Shown here one piece after another: positions 34,406-43,738 of a stretch of DNA of 64,000 nucleotides. This DNA comes from Kiloniella majae (lineage in GTDB: Bacteria > Pseudomonadota > Alphaproteobacteria > Kiloniellales > Kiloniellaceae): contig NZ_MTSZ01000008.1 of the NCBI RefSeq assembly GCF_002118315.1, forward strand, positions 62,001-126,000, given 5' to 3'. Positions within the stretch are counted from its first letter, which is position 1, and each line of letters opens with the position of its first letter. Under the pieces are notes generated by a model. The model had not been told where the DNA came from and did no database searches. It saw only the letters and a program-made list of their open reading frames with translations. The translations under genes and the position numbers were made by a program.

Positions 34406-34822
34406 ATGTTCACTCTTCTCAGTCTTTTTCTAGGTGCGTTTTTAGCCGCAACGATACTTCCCTTTTCTTCCGAAATAATGCTGGCAGCAGCTTTAAACTC
34501 AGGGGAATATCAAACTTGGCTTCTGGTGCTGATCGCCACGACAGGAAACACACTTGGCGCCATTGTGAACTGGTGGCTTGGCATTTACCTCTTACACTGG
34601 TCAGATCGCAAATGGTTTCCCTTTTCAACAAAGCAGCTGGATCAAGCATCAGAATGGTTTCGTAAATACGGAACATTATCATTGTTACTTGCTTGGGTAC
34701 CTGTGGTCGGTGACCCCCTAACTTTTGCCGCAGGTGTGCTCAGAGTTCGGTTTATCCTCTTTCTACCCTTGGTGTTTATCGGTAAAGGATTGCGATATAT
34801 CTTTATCGGCTGGATATTTTAA
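34406..34822 (+). CDS. yqaA: YqaA-family small inner-membrane protein
   Basis: A 138-residue membrane protein of the YqaA/DedA-related (SNARE-associated) family. Segments LGAFLAATILPFSSEIML, IATTGNTLGAIVNWWLGIYL and AWVPVVGDPLTFAAGVLR carry the family's Gly/Pro re-entrant pattern. DedA-class proteins are lipid flippases or transporters; YqaA itself has no settled function. It stands alone after the fab terminator. Confidence 0.85.
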   Translation: MFTLLSLFLGAFLAATILPFSSEIMLAAALNSGEYQTWLLVLIATTGNTLGAIVNWWLGIYLLHWSDRKWFPFSTKQLDQASEWFRKYGTLSLLLAWVPVVGDPLTFAAGVLRVRFILFLPLVFIGKGLRYIFIGWIF

Positions 34823-34980
34823 AGCAAAGCATATCCACGTAATTTCGCACCCCTCTCAAAAAAACTCGAGAACAACCTTGTAAAGCTTCGACAAAAGCTT
34901 CCCTGAATTACAAAGCAAGAAACAGATAGAAAAAAGTATCCACAATTATCATGATGCCACTCTAAGTAAGGAGATAAAAC

Positions 34981-35580
34981 ATGGCACTCATGACAATACC
35001 CCTAATCATATTTCTCTTTCCCTTAGCCTATAGTCCTGGTCCAGGTAACATGTTTTTTGCTGCAAATGGTGCACGCTTCGGCTTCAAAAGCACCCTAAAA
35101 GCAAACATAGGATATCATATTGCAACTTTTATCGTAACTTACCTGCTTGGTATAGGGTTTGGAGTGGGAGCATCATACTCCCCTACCCTCATGTTGATAA
35201 TTCGCTATGTCGGGGTGTTATACGTAGTTTATCTTGCTTGGGGCTTAATCCGTGCTGGCATCACAAAAAGTAATCAATCCGCAAAACACGCCAGCTTCAC
35301 TGACGGCGTTGTACTTCTTGTTTTAAATCCAAAAGCTTACATAATTATTTCTCTTATGTTTTCCCAGTTTCAACCAAGCACTCTTGACCCTCAATTCTAT
35401 TTCATTATCGCTTGGATCAGTGCCGTTTTTACACTCAATAACATGATTGCATTTTTCTTCTGGACCGTATTAGGTGACCAAATAGTCGGGCTTTTTCGAG
35501 ATAAAACAAAAGCACATATTCTTAATTTTATTCTTGGCTCAATGCTTTTAGTTGTTGCAGCGTGGATGGCATACAACTAA
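34981..35580 (+). CDS. LysE/RhtB-family amino-acid exporter
   Basis: A 199-residue, six-helix inner-membrane protein. The N-terminal YSPGPGNMFFAANGARFGFK and KANIGYHIATFI are the LysE/RhtB signature, and LNPKAYIIISLMFSQF marks the fourth-fifth helix region. The family exports amino acids such as threonine, homoserine or lysine; the substrate is not evident. AAGGAG lies just before the ATG. No regulator is adjacent. Confidence 0.88.
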   Translation: MALMTIPLIIFLFPLAYSPGPGNMFFAANGARFGFKSTLKANIGYHIATFIVTYLLGIGFGVGASYSPTLMLIIRYVGVLYVVYLAWGLIRAGITKSNQSAKHASFTDGVVLLVLNPKAYIIISLMFSQFQPSTLDPQFYFIIAWISAVFTLNNMIAFFFWTVLGDQIVGLFRDKTKAHILNFILGSMLLVVAAWMAYN

Positions 35581-35626
35581 GAAAATCCATAATCACAAAG
35601 CTTACCACCAATTGATCATGTATGCT

Positions 35627-36025
35627 TCAGCTCTTTGGATAAGTTCTGTGTTTCGGAAGCTCGTCATCCAGATCGTAGTAGTCCCCTTTTTTGGAAACAT
35701 AGATATGACTGGACGTCTGGATACCCGTATCCCCATCAATCGTTCCGCTCATGATGCCCATTTTATCGCGACTGTCTTGATCCCAAAACAAGCTGGAACC
35801 ACAATTAGCGCAAAATCCCCGCCGAGCCCGATGAGAAGATTGATACCACTTCAAGCCTTTATCGACAGTAATCTTGAAGTCATCTTTGGAAACTGCTGTC
35901 GCAGAAACAAAATGGCCACTGGTTTTACGGCATTGATTACAATGACAAGCAACGGAATCACGTAGTTCGCCCGTAATTTCAAACTGCACATCCCCGCAAA
36001 GGCAAGAACCCGTTTTTTTATCCAT
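35627..36025 (-). CDS. GFA family zinc protein
   Basis: A 132-residue protein of the GFA/CENP-V fold (named for glutathione-dependent formaldehyde-activating enzyme). Zinc-binding cysteines are in GSCLCGDVQFEI, CHCNQCRKTSG and FCANCGSSLFW. The true reaction of most members is unknown, so the formaldehyde role should not be assumed. The ATG at 36025 has AGGGGA seven bases upstream and is preferred to the GTG at 36031. It starts 12 bp after the next gene's stop, probably one transcript. Confidence 0.88.
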   Translation of the reverse strand: MDKKTGSCLCGDVQFEITGELRDSVACHCNQCRKTSGHFVSATAVSKDDFKITVDKGLKWYQSSHRARRGFCANCGSSLFWDQDSRDKMGIMSGTIDGDTGIQTSSHIYVSKKGDYYDLDDELPKHRTYPKS

Positions 36026-36036
36026 ACCCACTTCCC

Positions 36037-36654
36037 CTAATACAGGCTTTTCCGATATCGTTCTTCCATAGATGCATCATACGCATCTGCATCCAGTCCT
36101 TCCGCAATATGATCCGCGAGAATTTTTCCCATAGATGGCAAGCTTTTACGATCTATCTGCTTTTCAGGGTTCCAGATTTCCGAGCGCATAATCGACTTTG
36201 CACAGTGGATATAGGCCTCTTGAACCGTCACGACAAAAGCACAGCGAGGCTCTTTTCCATCTACGGAGAGTTCTTGTAACAATTCGGGTTCTACAGAAAT
36301 TTGTACCTCACCATTAATCCGCAGTGTTTCTTTAACACCAGGTATCAAAAAGAGAAGACCGACTTGTGGATTTTCAATAAGGTTGAGCAAACTATCGATA
36401 CGATTGTTGCCGGGACGATCAGGTATAGCCAGTTGGGTATCGCTCAAAACCTTAACAAACCCCGGTGCATCACCTTTGGGAGAACAATCAGTCCCCGATT
36501 TCGGGCTGTTCGTTGCCATGGTCAAAAAAGGACAATTCGCAATAAATGTCCGGCAGTGTTTGTCCAAACGAGACAGAACTTTTTTGTCTGCCCGTGGGCT
36601 CCGTTCCCCGTAAATTTTCTTTAAATCACCAACACTGGTAATAATATGTGACAT
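36037..36654 (-). CDS. Pyridoxamine 5'-phosphate oxidase-like FMN-binding protein
   Basis: A 205-residue split-barrel flavoprotein-like protein of the MSMEG_1061 class. ANCPFLTMATNSPKSGTDCS, SPKGDAPGFVKVL and LAIPDRPGNNRIDSLLNLIE are its markers, and RINGEVQI follows. Members bind FMN or F420, but their substrates are mostly unknown. It is upstream of, and probably co-transcribed with, the GFA gene. Confidence 0.85.
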   Translation of the reverse strand: MSHIITSVGDLKKIYGERSPRADKKVLSRLDKHCRTFIANCPFLTMATNSPKSGTDCSPKGDAPGFVKVLSDTQLAIPDRPGNNRIDSLLNLIENPQVGLLFLIPGVKETLRINGEVQISVEPELLQELSVDGKEPRCAFVVTVQEAYIHCAKSIMRSEIWNPEKQIDRKSLPSMGKILADHIAEGLDADAYDASMEERYRKSLY

Positions 36655-36822
36655 GAATATCCAAAACCCAATTGAAATTGCAGAACGCAGAAGAATTAAA
36701 CAAAAATCAGCAAAACACTCTCTTATCCAGCGTAACTCTGCTAATCATGTTTCATGGTTTGATAGATATTATCTTATTTTCACAAGCTTTCAATCAACAT
36801 ATTTCGTTTATAAATCAATCAC

Positions 36823-36886
36823 TAAAGCCCCACCTGCGACAACATGCTGATCTATGCTATCGCAGGTGTACAAATATCGGGCTTTA
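36823..36886. other. Long nested inverted repeat at the end of the tautomerase operon
   Basis: An outer stem TAAAGCCC (36823-36830)/GGGCTTTA (36879-36886) encloses an inner stem CACCTGCGA (36831-36839)/TCGCAGGTG (36860-36868). The right arm includes the tautomerase stop codon. No T-run follows, so it is not a classical terminator; it may stabilise the mRNA 3' end or act as a rho-linked terminator. The rest of 36655-36822 is AT-rich with nothing coding that I trust. Confidence 0.55.
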
Positions 36887-37105
36887 TAGTTTCAGCTTCC
36901 GAAATTCGGGCACCGAAAGCCCCCCAATTCCCCAGTCATCAAGTGCAACTTCATCAATAACAACAAAGGTTGTCGCAGGATTTTTGTGAAGCACTTTTTC
37001 CAAAAGCTCCGTCACCCCCTTGATCAACTCTGCTTTTTGTTCTGAGCTTGGACCTGTTCCTTCTGGTCCGCCTTCTTTTGTCACTTTGATATTTACATAC
37101 GGCAT
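36884..37105 (-). CDS. 4-oxalocrotonate tautomerase-family protein
   Basis: A 73-residue tautomerase-fold protein. After Met removal Pro1 (PYVNIKVTKEG) would be the general base. The middle (SEQKAELIKGVTELLEKVLH) and the strand TTFVVIDEVALDDWGIGG fit the family. It probably forms a hexamer and tautomerises a small oxo acid, but the substrate is unknown. Its ATG directly follows the stop codon of the NTF2-like gene, so it is the last gene of a GST/NTF2/tautomerase operon. Confidence 0.9.
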   Translation of the reverse strand: MPYVNIKVTKEGGPEGTGPSSEQKAELIKGVTELLEKVLHKNPATTFVVIDEVALDDWGIGGLSVPEFRKLKL

Positions 37106-37507
37106 TTAAGCCTCCTTGGATTTAGGCTGATGCTTCGGGATGTACGAGAAGATTTTTGACATGATCTGCCAACGACCATTGTCGTAAACAAGCGTCAAAA
37201 AATCCAGATAATCACGTCCCATCATGGTCATCGTTGCCTTCACAAAAGCCATTCGATCACCGCCAAATTCGATTGAATTAATAACATCCGCGCGAATTTG
37301 TCCTGTGCTTGCTGGCGGCGTGCGCTGATCAACCTTCGCAAAATAATCAGACATTGCGTAATTCATGTAATCCCCGTCTTTTGCATTCACATAACGAGCA
37401 TCAGGATGAAATGCCTTTGCCAAGATCTGACTATCTGCCTGGTACAACCCTTCGAAATAACTCTCCAGCACACCAATAATGTTGGTAATGTCTTTTTCTC
37501 TTACCAT
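37106..37507 (-). CDS. NTF2-like protein, lumazine-binding-like subclass
   Basis: A 133-residue cone-fold protein. SYFEGLYQADSQILAKAFHP, ARYVNAKDGDYMNYAMSDYF and the strand DYLDFLTLVYDNGRWQIMSK match the NTF2-like group often annotated as putative lumazine-binding (Lumazine_bd_2). Function in such operons is unknown. The ATG at 37507 overlaps the GST stop codon by one base (TGATG), indicating coupling. Confidence 0.85.
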   Translation of the reverse strand: MVREKDITNIIGVLESYFEGLYQADSQILAKAFHPDARYVNAKDGDYMNYAMSDYFAKVDQRTPPASTGQIRADVINSIEFGGDRMAFVKATMTMMGRDYLDFLTLVYDNGRWQIMSKIFSYIPKHQPKSKEA

Positions 37508-38118
37508 CACCCGAGTAACCCTTCTGCCCGCATCGCGGCTTGTGATGATGATCGCTTAGCAACACGCGCCACAAAAGCCGCAACATTTGGCCATCTAGCA
37601 AGCTCAACACCGACGAAGTTGGACCAGTTACTCACAACAAACATATAAGCATCTGCAACAGAGAACTGATCGCCCAAAAGATAAGTCCTACCATCACCAA
37701 AAAGATCGTTCAGATAATCGAACTTGGTTCCGACGTTCACAATCGCGGCCTGTTTTTCTTCATCAGTGGCGGAACCAGAAAACAACGGACCAAATGCTTT
37801 GTGAAGCTCAGCACTGGTATAGTTCAAATATTCCTGCAGCCGAGCAGTGGCAACTGTCCCTACTTCAGGAACAAGCCCCTTCTCTGGATACTGTGCTGCA
37901 ATATATTGTAGAATAGATGCCCCTTCGGTCAGAACTTCACCTGTTTCCAACTCCAGAGCTGGCACATAGCCTTTGTTGTTGATTTCCTTATAGTCTTTAC
38001 CAGATTTGGTTACGCCTGCATCCGTATCAACTTCTTCAATCTCAAAAGCAGCACCCACTTCATGCAAAATAATGTGTGAAGCAAGAGGGCACGCACCGGG
38101 TTTATAAAACAATTTCAT
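37507..38118 (-). CDS. Beta-class glutathione S-transferase
   Basis: A 203-residue GST. MKLFYKPGACPLASHIILHE carries the beta-class catalytic Cys; GYVPALELETGE has the cis-proline, and EGASILQYIAAQYPE contacts glutathione. SVADAYMFVVSNW is the C-terminal N-cap box. The ATG at 38118 has AAAGGAAAG upstream; the frame extends to 38202 without a site. It is first in a three-gene operon with an NTF2-like protein and a tautomerase, divergent from a LysR regulator. Together they look like a detoxification or degradation module. Confidence 0.92.
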   Translation of the reverse strand: MKLFYKPGACPLASHIILHEVGAAFEIEEVDTDAGVTKSGKDYKEINNKGYVPALELETGEVLTEGASILQYIAAQYPEKGLVPEVGTVATARLQEYLNYTSAELHKAFGPLFSGSATDEEKQAAIVNVGTKFDYLNDLFGDGRTYLLGDQFSVADAYMFVVSNWSNFVGVELARWPNVAAFVARVAKRSSSQAAMRAEGLLG

Positions 38119-38253
38119 AATCTTTCCTTTCTCAATCAATGACGTGTTAACTGAAAGAAAGATAGGAACTAAAACAATCAAAAGATAATATTGTTTATTC
38201 AAATTAACGATCTATTATTCTAATCATTATTGATATCGTTAGAGAGTTTGATC

Positions 38254-39129
38254 ATGACACATGAGCAGTTGGTCGTTTTACAAGCCATTGTCACGACGGG
38301 AACATTTCGGGCCGCTGCAGAACGATTGAATAAATCCCAGTCTGCCATCAGTCATATGCTCAAAAAGCTGGAAGAAGAAATCGATATTATTCTGTTATCA
38401 CGTGAAGAATACCGCCCGAAGCTCACGCCACAAGGCAAAGTGTTTTATCGTCATGCAACCCGCGTGTTACAGCAAATGCAGCAACTGGGGAGTGTTGCAA
38501 AAAACCTCACGGCCAAACAGGAAGCAGAAGTATATTTAGCCGTCACGGCTACATATCCCTTAAAACCCCTATTGGAAGTCATCCGCGAAACAACAGAAAC
38601 CTACCCTGCAACACACATTCATTTGTCACGGGAAAGTATGAGTGGGCCTATCGAACGGCTCCTCCAGGGCAACGCAGATATCATCGTGGCAACAACGGAT
38701 GACGCCCCGATGGATCAAGTAGAAGCACTTCCCTTCGCATCGGTAAAAATCATCCCGGTTGCCCATCCCGACTATGAGCCCGCGCAAAATACAGAAATGA
38801 ACTCTATTAGCGAGATGCAAAGTTATATTCAGGTTGTTGTTGCTGACAGTGGAAGCGGTAAACAACCACAAAGTCGTGACCTATTACCCGGCGGTCTTCG
38901 CTGGACTGTTTCAGACTTTGCCGCAAAAAAAGATATCATCTTGGAAAAAATGGGGTGGGGAGGTCTGCCAGAACATTTAATCCGGGATGAAATTGATACA
39001 GGCAAGCTCGTCCCTCTCAATGTTGAGGGCTATCCGCCACGACAATCTCATCTCTTTCAAATGCGCGCCCGTAATCGGGATACTGGCATCGTCGCCCAAT
39101 TTATCTGGGAACGACTATCAGCTGCGTAA
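38254..39129 (+). CDS. LysR-family transcriptional regulator
   Basis: A 291-residue protein from the ATG at 38254. The helix-turn-helix is LQAIVTTGTFRAAAERLNKS and AISHMLKKLEEEIDIILL; the rest is a periplasmic-binding-like effector domain. It is divergent from the GST/NTF2/tautomerase operon and likely controls it. The inverted repeat ATCATTATTGAT (38223-38234) just upstream is a possible binding site. The inducer is unknown. Confidence 0.9.
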   Translation: MTHEQLVVLQAIVTTGTFRAAAERLNKSQSAISHMLKKLEEEIDIILLSREEYRPKLTPQGKVFYRHATRVLQQMQQLGSVAKNLTAKQEAEVYLAVTATYPLKPLLEVIRETTETYPATHIHLSRESMSGPIERLLQGNADIIVATTDDAPMDQVEALPFASVKIIPVAHPDYEPAQNTEMNSISEMQSYIQVVVADSGSGKQPQSRDLLPGGLRWTVSDFAAKKDIILEKMGWGGLPEHLIRDEIDTGKLVPLNVEGYPPRQSHLFQMRARNRDTGIVAQFIWERLSAA

Positions 39130-39190
39130 CCACCCATTAGGCTCCCACCAAGAATGACAACTTTCTTGCCGCGATGACAAATCAAAGCAA

Positions 39191-39943
39191 TTACTTTAAT
39201 GCTGCAATCATATCACCCGGAAAATCGGTAATGATGCTTTCGACGCCCATAGCCACTAGCTCAACCCCGCGATCAACGTCATTGACTGTATAGGTCGCCG
39301 TTGCATAGCCTGCCTGTTTGATTTCCTTGACCAGTTCAGGCGTATACATCTTATGCCACAGATGAATTGCCGAGCATTCCAGACGCTTAGCATTTTCCTG
39401 CCAATCCGTCATATCATCGTAAAGCAACAAGCCTCTGGGGTGGTCCGGGGCAAGATCTCTGACAACTTCCAACGACTTCAGCTTAAATGAACTAAACAAT
39501 GGCTTATCCAAATGCTTCGGCCATATTTTGTTCAATAGCTCAACCACTCTGCGTGACGTTTCTTCTTCTTCGCCATCGGATGGTTTCAATTCAATGTTCG
39601 GATGAAGGTCATGTTCAATGTGGAACAGCAAAAATTCTTCCAGCGAAGGAATTTTCTCGCCACGGTATTTTTCCTCAAACCATGCACCGGCTTCAATATC
39701 CTGCAACTCGGCAAAGCTATAGTCTTTGACCAGTTCGTCGATACCGGACGTCCGCTTTAGATCTTGGTCATGATAAATAATGGGAACGCCGTCTTTTGAC
39801 AGTTTCACATCAAATTCAGTCCAGTGAACTCCTTGATCAAGAGCTTCACGCAGACTTGCCATTGTGTTTTCTGGTCGAACGCCTTTTGCCCCTCTGTGGG
39901 CCTGTACTTTAGGCAGTGTTACCAGCGGAGTGGCGTTTGCCAT
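39191..39943 (-). CDS. Glycerophosphodiester phosphodiesterase
   Basis: A 250-residue GDPD-fold enzyme. The active-site His, Glu and Asp lie in VQAHRGAKGVRPENTM and WTEFDVKLSKDG, and the second His in IIYHDQDLKRTSG. It would split glycerophosphodiesters into glycerol-3-phosphate and an alcohol. No signal peptide is present from the ATG at 39943 (GGAG upstream), so it acts in the cytoplasm, like UgpQ. An upstream start at 39994 would run into the pnp terminator and is rejected. Confidence 0.9.
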   Translation of the reverse strand: MANATPLVTLPKVQAHRGAKGVRPENTMASLREALDQGVHWTEFDVKLSKDGVPIIYHDQDLKRTSGIDELVKDYSFAELQDIEAGAWFEEKYRGEKIPSLEEFLLFHIEHDLHPNIELKPSDGEEEETSRRVVELLNKIWPKHLDKPLFSSFKLKSLEVVRDLAPDHPRGLLLYDDMTDWQENAKRLECSAIHLWHKMYTPELVKEIKQAGYATATYTVNDVDRGVELVAMGVESIITDFPGDMIAALK

Positions 39944-39982
39944 GCTCCATCTCCCATTACTTAACCATGCTGACTTGAAATA

Positions 39983-40020
39983 AAAAACGGACAATCTTTT
40001 TACAAGATCGTCCGTTTCTT
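39983..40020 (-). terminator. Terminator of the rimP-pnp operon
   Basis: On the minus strand ACGGACGATCTT and AAGATTGTCCGT form a 12-bp stem with a small loop, followed by TTTTTTA. It lies about 90 bases after the pnp stop. A second small hairpin (about 40071-40091, GTCCAG/CTGGAC) lies between. Confidence 0.9.
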
Positions 40021-40109
40021 AATACCTGCTTTTTATGACAGGTCAATTACCAGTTTACATGGCGTAGTAGGTCCAGTTTATCCCTGGACTTCCTAACCAG
40101 TCAGAAGAC

Positions 40110-42227
40110 TTATTCTTCGTCTTCCTGACCTTCAAGATCTTCACCGGTTTCTTGGTCAACACGTTTCATGGAAAGTTTAACCTTACCACCGCGTTCGATA
40201 CCGATACATTTGACCTTAACCATGTCGCCTTCGTTTACAACGTCAGTCACTTTGCCAACACGACGATTTTCCAATTCAGAAATATGAACAAGACCGTCAC
40301 GTGCACCCATGAAGTTCACGAAAGCACCGAAGTCAACACAGCGAACGACTTTACCGTCGTACACAACACCAACTTCTGGCTCGGCAACAATTGATTTAAT
40401 CCAATCAACAGCCGCATCGCCTGCTTCTTTATCAACAGCAGCAACCTTGATTGTACCGTCATCTTCGATGTCAATCTTGGCGCCCGTTTCTTCAGTGATT
40501 TCACGGATAACTTTACCGCCAGTACCAATAACTTCGCGGATTTTATCTTTTGGAATGCTGAATGTGGTGATGCGCGGTGCGTGCTCGGAAACGCCTTCAC
40601 GACCAGATGTAAGGGCTTTCGCCATTTCACCCAGAATATGAATACGACCATCATGTGCCTGCTCCAGGGCAACCTTCATGATTTCCTGTGTGATGGATGT
40701 GATTTTGATATCCATCTGCAGAGCAGTCACACCGTTTTCAGTACCGGCGACTTTAAAGTCCATATCCCCAAGGTGATCTTCATCACCTAGAATGTCAGAA
40801 AGAACAGCAAAATCATCGCCTTCTTTAATCAGACCCATCGCAATACCAGCAACTGGTGATTTCAATGGAACACCTGCATCCATCAACGCAAGGGAAGAAC
40901 CACAAACTGTCGCCATAGAGGAAGAACCGTTAGATTCAGTGATCTCTGAAACCACACGCATTGTGTATGGGAAATCTTCTTTTGTTGGAAGCAATGGGCG
41001 AATCGCACGCCAAGCAAGTTTACCATGACCAATTTCACGACGACCTGGGCCGCGAAGGAAGCCAGCTTCACCAACTGAATATGGAGGGAAGTTATAATGT
41101 AGCAAAAAGTGCTCACGATAACTGCCTTCAAGCTGATCGATAATCTGCTCGTCTTGTCCAGTACCCAATGTAGAAGTCACAAGCGCCTGAGTTTCACCAC
41201 GCGTAAAGAGTGCTGAACCGTGTGTTAGCGGAAGTTTACCAACTTCAGAAACAATCGGACGAATCTGTTTGGTGTTACGACCATCGATACGCATGCTTGT
41301 CTTTAAGATGCTACCGCGAACAACTTCAGCTTCCAGCTTTTTGAACAGACCGCCAGCAATCGCTGCTTCGTCTTCTTCCAAGCCTTCCAAAGCTGCTTGT
41401 TTAACCGCAGCAATGTTTACCTGACGCTGCAGTTTTTCCTGCTCGCCATAAGCTTCTGTGAATTTATCAAGAATGCCACCAGCAATCAGTTTTTCTTTCA
41501 CAGCTGCCACGGCAGGATCTACAGGTGCAAGTTCACGAGGATCTTTTGCACACTCTTCAGCCAACTCAATAATAGCATTGATCACAGGCATCATCTGTTC
41601 ATGACCAAAAGCAACAGCGCCAAGCATAATTTCTTCGGACAGCTCTTTTGCTTCTGATTCGACCATCAACACACCTTCGTGTGTACCGGCAAGCACAAGA
41701 TCAAGATCCATGTTTTCGTAGTCTTGCATCAGCGGATTAAGAACATATTCATCGTTCTCGTAACCAACGCGACAGCCACCAATTGGGCCAAGGAATGGAA
41801 GACCAGAGATTGTCAGTGCTGCAGAAGCACCAACCATAGCAACGATATCAGGATCGTTCTCAAGATCATGACTGATAACAGTACAGATAACCTGAGTTTC
41901 GTTTAGATATCCATCAGCAAAAAGCGGACGAAGTGGACGGTCAATCAGACGAGAAACCAAGGTTTCTTTTTCAGATGGACGTGCTTCACGTTTAAAGAAG
42001 CCACCTGGTATCTTACCTGCGGCGTATGTTTTTTCCTGATAGTTTACTGTCAGTGGGAAAAAGTCCTGACCTGGTTTTACGCTACGTGCGCCAACAGCTG
42101 TACAAAGTACAACAGTGTCACCGTAAGTTGCCAATACTGCACCGTCAGCCTGACGTGCAATCTGACCAGTTTCCAGCTTAAGGGTACGACCACCCCATTC
42201 AATTTCTTTAGTGTAGATGTTAAACAT
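40110..42227 (-). CDS. pnp: Polyribonucleotide nucleotidyltransferase (PNPase)
   Basis: A 705-residue phosphorolytic 3'-5' exoribonuclease. Two RNase PH domains are visible ([20 protein letters not shown] in the first; the second, with [16 protein letters not shown] and [20 protein letters not shown], is catalytic). They are followed by a KH domain ([20 protein letters not shown]) and an S1 domain ([20 protein letters not shown]). It degrades mRNA as a trimer with the degradosome. It is the last gene of the rimP operon. The leader carries two hairpins typical of its autoregulation. Confidence 0.98.
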   Translation of the reverse strand: MFNIYTKEIEWGGRTLKLETGQIARQADGAVLATYGDTVVLCTAVGARSVKPGQDFFPLTVNYQEKTYAAGKIPGGFFKREARPSEKETLVSRLIDRPLRPLFADGYLNETQVICTVISHDLENDPDIVAMVGASAALTISGLPFLGPIGGCRVGYENDEYVLNPLMQDYENMDLDLVLAGTHEGVLMVESEAKELSEEIMLGAVAFGHEQMMPVINAIIELAEECAKDPRELAPVDPAVAAVKEKLIAGGILDKFTEAYGEQEKLQRQVNIAAVKQAALEGLEEDEAAIAGGLFKKLEAEVVRGSILKTSMRIDGRNTKQIRPIVSEVGKLPLTHGSALFTRGETQALVTSTLGTGQDEQIIDQLEGSYREHFLLHYNFPPYSVGEAGFLRGPGRREIGHGKLAWRAIRPLLPTKEDFPYTMRVVSEITESNGSSSMATVCGSSLALMDAGVPLKSPVAGIAMGLIKEGDDFAVLSDILGDEDHLGDMDFKVAGTENGVTALQMDIKITSITQEIMKVALEQAHDGRIHILGEMAKALTSGREGVSEHAPRITTFSIPKDKIREVIGTGGKVIREITEETGAKIDIEDDGTIKVAAVDKEAGDAAVDWIKSIVAEPEVGVVYDGKVVRCVDFGAFVNFMGARDGLVHISELENRRVGKVTDVVNEGDMVKVKCIGIERGGKVKLSMKRVDQETGEDLEGQEDEE

Positions 42228-42246
42228 CAGTTTTCCTTATTATGAC

Positions 42247-42315
42247 GGGCCGGCTTCTTTTATTTTGCCGGGCCTACGAAAGCTGTCCGCTCAATTGAAC
42301 AGCTTACGCAGGACC
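42247..42315 (-). promoter_or_regulatory. Double hairpin in the pnp leader
   Basis: One long stem (42271-42315) pairs GGTCCTGCGTAAGCTGT with ACAGCTTTCGTAGGCC around a short loop, 14 bp with one mismatch and one G-U pair. A second (42247-42274), GGCCCGGC/GCCGGCC, lies nearer to pnp and partly overlaps it. In E. coli a comparable stem in this position is cut by RNase III and used for PNPase autocontrol; the same role is inferred here. Confidence 0.6.
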
Positions 42316-42441
42316 GGCGCAGACCTGACATTGCCCCGACCCCCGAAACAATATCAAATAACTATTCAACTCATGGCCCAGTTCTTGGATTAGCGAGAAA
42401 AGCTCTCACATTCCAGTTCTGGCTACTCCTTGAATAGACGT

Positions 42442-42483
42442 ACACCCGGCCAACAGGAATGATATTCGCTGTGGACCGGGTGT
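42442..42483 (-). other. Hairpin just after rpsO
   Basis: ACACCCGG (42442-42449) pairs with CCGGGTGT (42476-42483) around a 26-nt loop, 20 bases after the rpsO stop. No T-run follows on the minus strand, so it may be an RNA-processing or stabilising element rather than a terminator. Confidence 0.5.
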
Positions 42484-42503
42484 CACATGAAACTTCCTTT
42501 GCC

Positions 42504-42773
42504 TTAGCGGCGAAGGCCGAGACGTTTAATCAGAGCATCATAACGGCCCTGATTTTTCTTTTTGGTATAGTCCAGCAGACGACGACGCTGACCAACCATC
42601 CCAAGAAGACCACGACGGGAATGGAAATCCTTTTTATGATCTTTCAGGTGTTCAGTCAGGTTGTTGATACGCTCAGATAGAATAGCTACCTGTACTTCTG
42701 GAGAACCAGTATCACCTTCAACAGTTGCGAACTCTTTGACGAGTTCCTGCTTACGCTCAGCCGTAATCGACAT
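42504..42773 (-). CDS. rpsO: 30S ribosomal protein S15
   Basis: An 89-residue protein, the standard length for S15, which binds 16S rRNA and nucleates the platform. [20 protein letters not shown]-type motifs are present ([49 protein letters not shown]). It lies between truB and pnp, as in most proteobacteria. Confidence 0.98.
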   Translation of the reverse strand: MSITAERKQELVKEFATVEGDTGSPEVQVAILSERINNLTEHLKDHKKDFHSRRGLLGMVGQRRRLLDYTKKKNQGRYDALIKRLGLRR

Positions 42774-42808
42774 CGCTTTTCCTTCTTTAAAAGCTATCTA
42801 GGAAAACC

Positions 42809-43738
42809 CTAGAGATTTAAAACACGTACTGATCTCACCTCACCTTTTTCAAATCGGGCCAGAGCAACGGGAGTTCCATTTTCTGTTGCCAGAAAAACAT
42901 CGCCGTTAACTAAGTCTCCAATCCGGTCAAGGTCATGTCGCGTTATCATAGATAACACCTGCCCCTGACGAAGGCGGGTTGCTTCAGCTTCTGATAAGGC
43001 CAACGCCGAGATGTCGTCCAGCGCGGTCTCTACCGGGAGCAAAAGCCCGTCGGCAGCGGGACTATGCCCGATCTCTTCAAGAGATTCCAGTGAAATCGCA
43101 TGTTCTAGAGTAAAGGGTCCTACGCGTGTACGTCGTAGCTCGATTACATGCGCACAAGTCCCCAGTGCCTTGGCAAGGTCACGCCCCAAAGAACGGATAT
43201 ACGTTCCTTTACCGCAATCGACCTCAAACTCGGCGACATCCTCGTTGCGCATGTCGATTAAATCAAACCGACTAATATGCACAATACGGGACTTTAGCTC
43301 GAACTCTTCATCTCCATCACGCGCAAGATCGTAAGCTCTCTTTCCATCAACTTTAATTGCTGAATAGCGCGGTGGTACTTGTTCCACATCGCCAACAAAA
43401 TTTGCAAGAGCTTGAAGTATATCTTCTTTTACAGGGCGTACTGGACTGATTTCAATAACTTCGCCCTCGCGATCTTCTGTAGAGGTCGCTTCCCCCCACT
43501 TAACCGCAAAGCGATAGGTTTTACGCCCATCCATTGCATAGGATACTGTTTTGGTTGCCTCACCAAATGCCAAGGGAAGCAAACCACTGGCCAAGGGATC
43601 AAGCGTTCCGCCATGCCCCACTTTCTGAGCATTAAGAGCTCGTCTGGCCTTGCCAACCAATTGTGTAGAAGAAAGTCCAAGAGGCTTGTCCAAAACAAGC
43701 CATCCATGGATAGGAAGACCTTTTTTCTTACGGGCCAT
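42809..43738 (-). CDS. truB: tRNA pseudouridine-55 synthase
   Basis: A 309-residue enzyme that makes pseudouridine 55 in the tRNA T loop. Catalytic Asp47 is in GHGGTLDPLASGLLP; LDKPLGLSSTQLV and RYSAIKVDGKRAYDLAR are the other family motifs, and DCGKGTYIRSLGRDLA follows. A C-terminal PUA-like segment (FLATENGTPVALARFEKGE) is present. It overlaps the end of rbfA by one base. Confidence 0.97.
   Translation of the reverse strand: MARKKKGLPIHGWLVLDKPLGLSSTQLVGKARRALNAQKVGHGGTLDPLASGLLPLAFGEATKTVSYAMDGRKTYRFAVKWGEATSTEDREGEVIEISPVRPVKEDILQALANFVGDVEQVPPRYSAIKVDGKRAYDLARDGDEEFELKSRIVHISRFDLIDMRNEDVAEFEVDCGKGTYIRSLGRDLAKALGTCAHVIELRRTRVGPFTLEHAISLESLEEIGHSPAADGLLLPVETALDDISALALSEAEATRLRQGQVLSMITRHDLDRIGDLVNGDVFLATENGTPVALARFEKGEVRSVRVLNL

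Noticed and set aside
36653-36989. Two plus-strand frames (65 and 105 aa) in the gap before the tautomerase gene
   Set aside because: No ribosome site or recognisable domain; the longer one runs antisense into the tautomerase gene through the nested hairpin.
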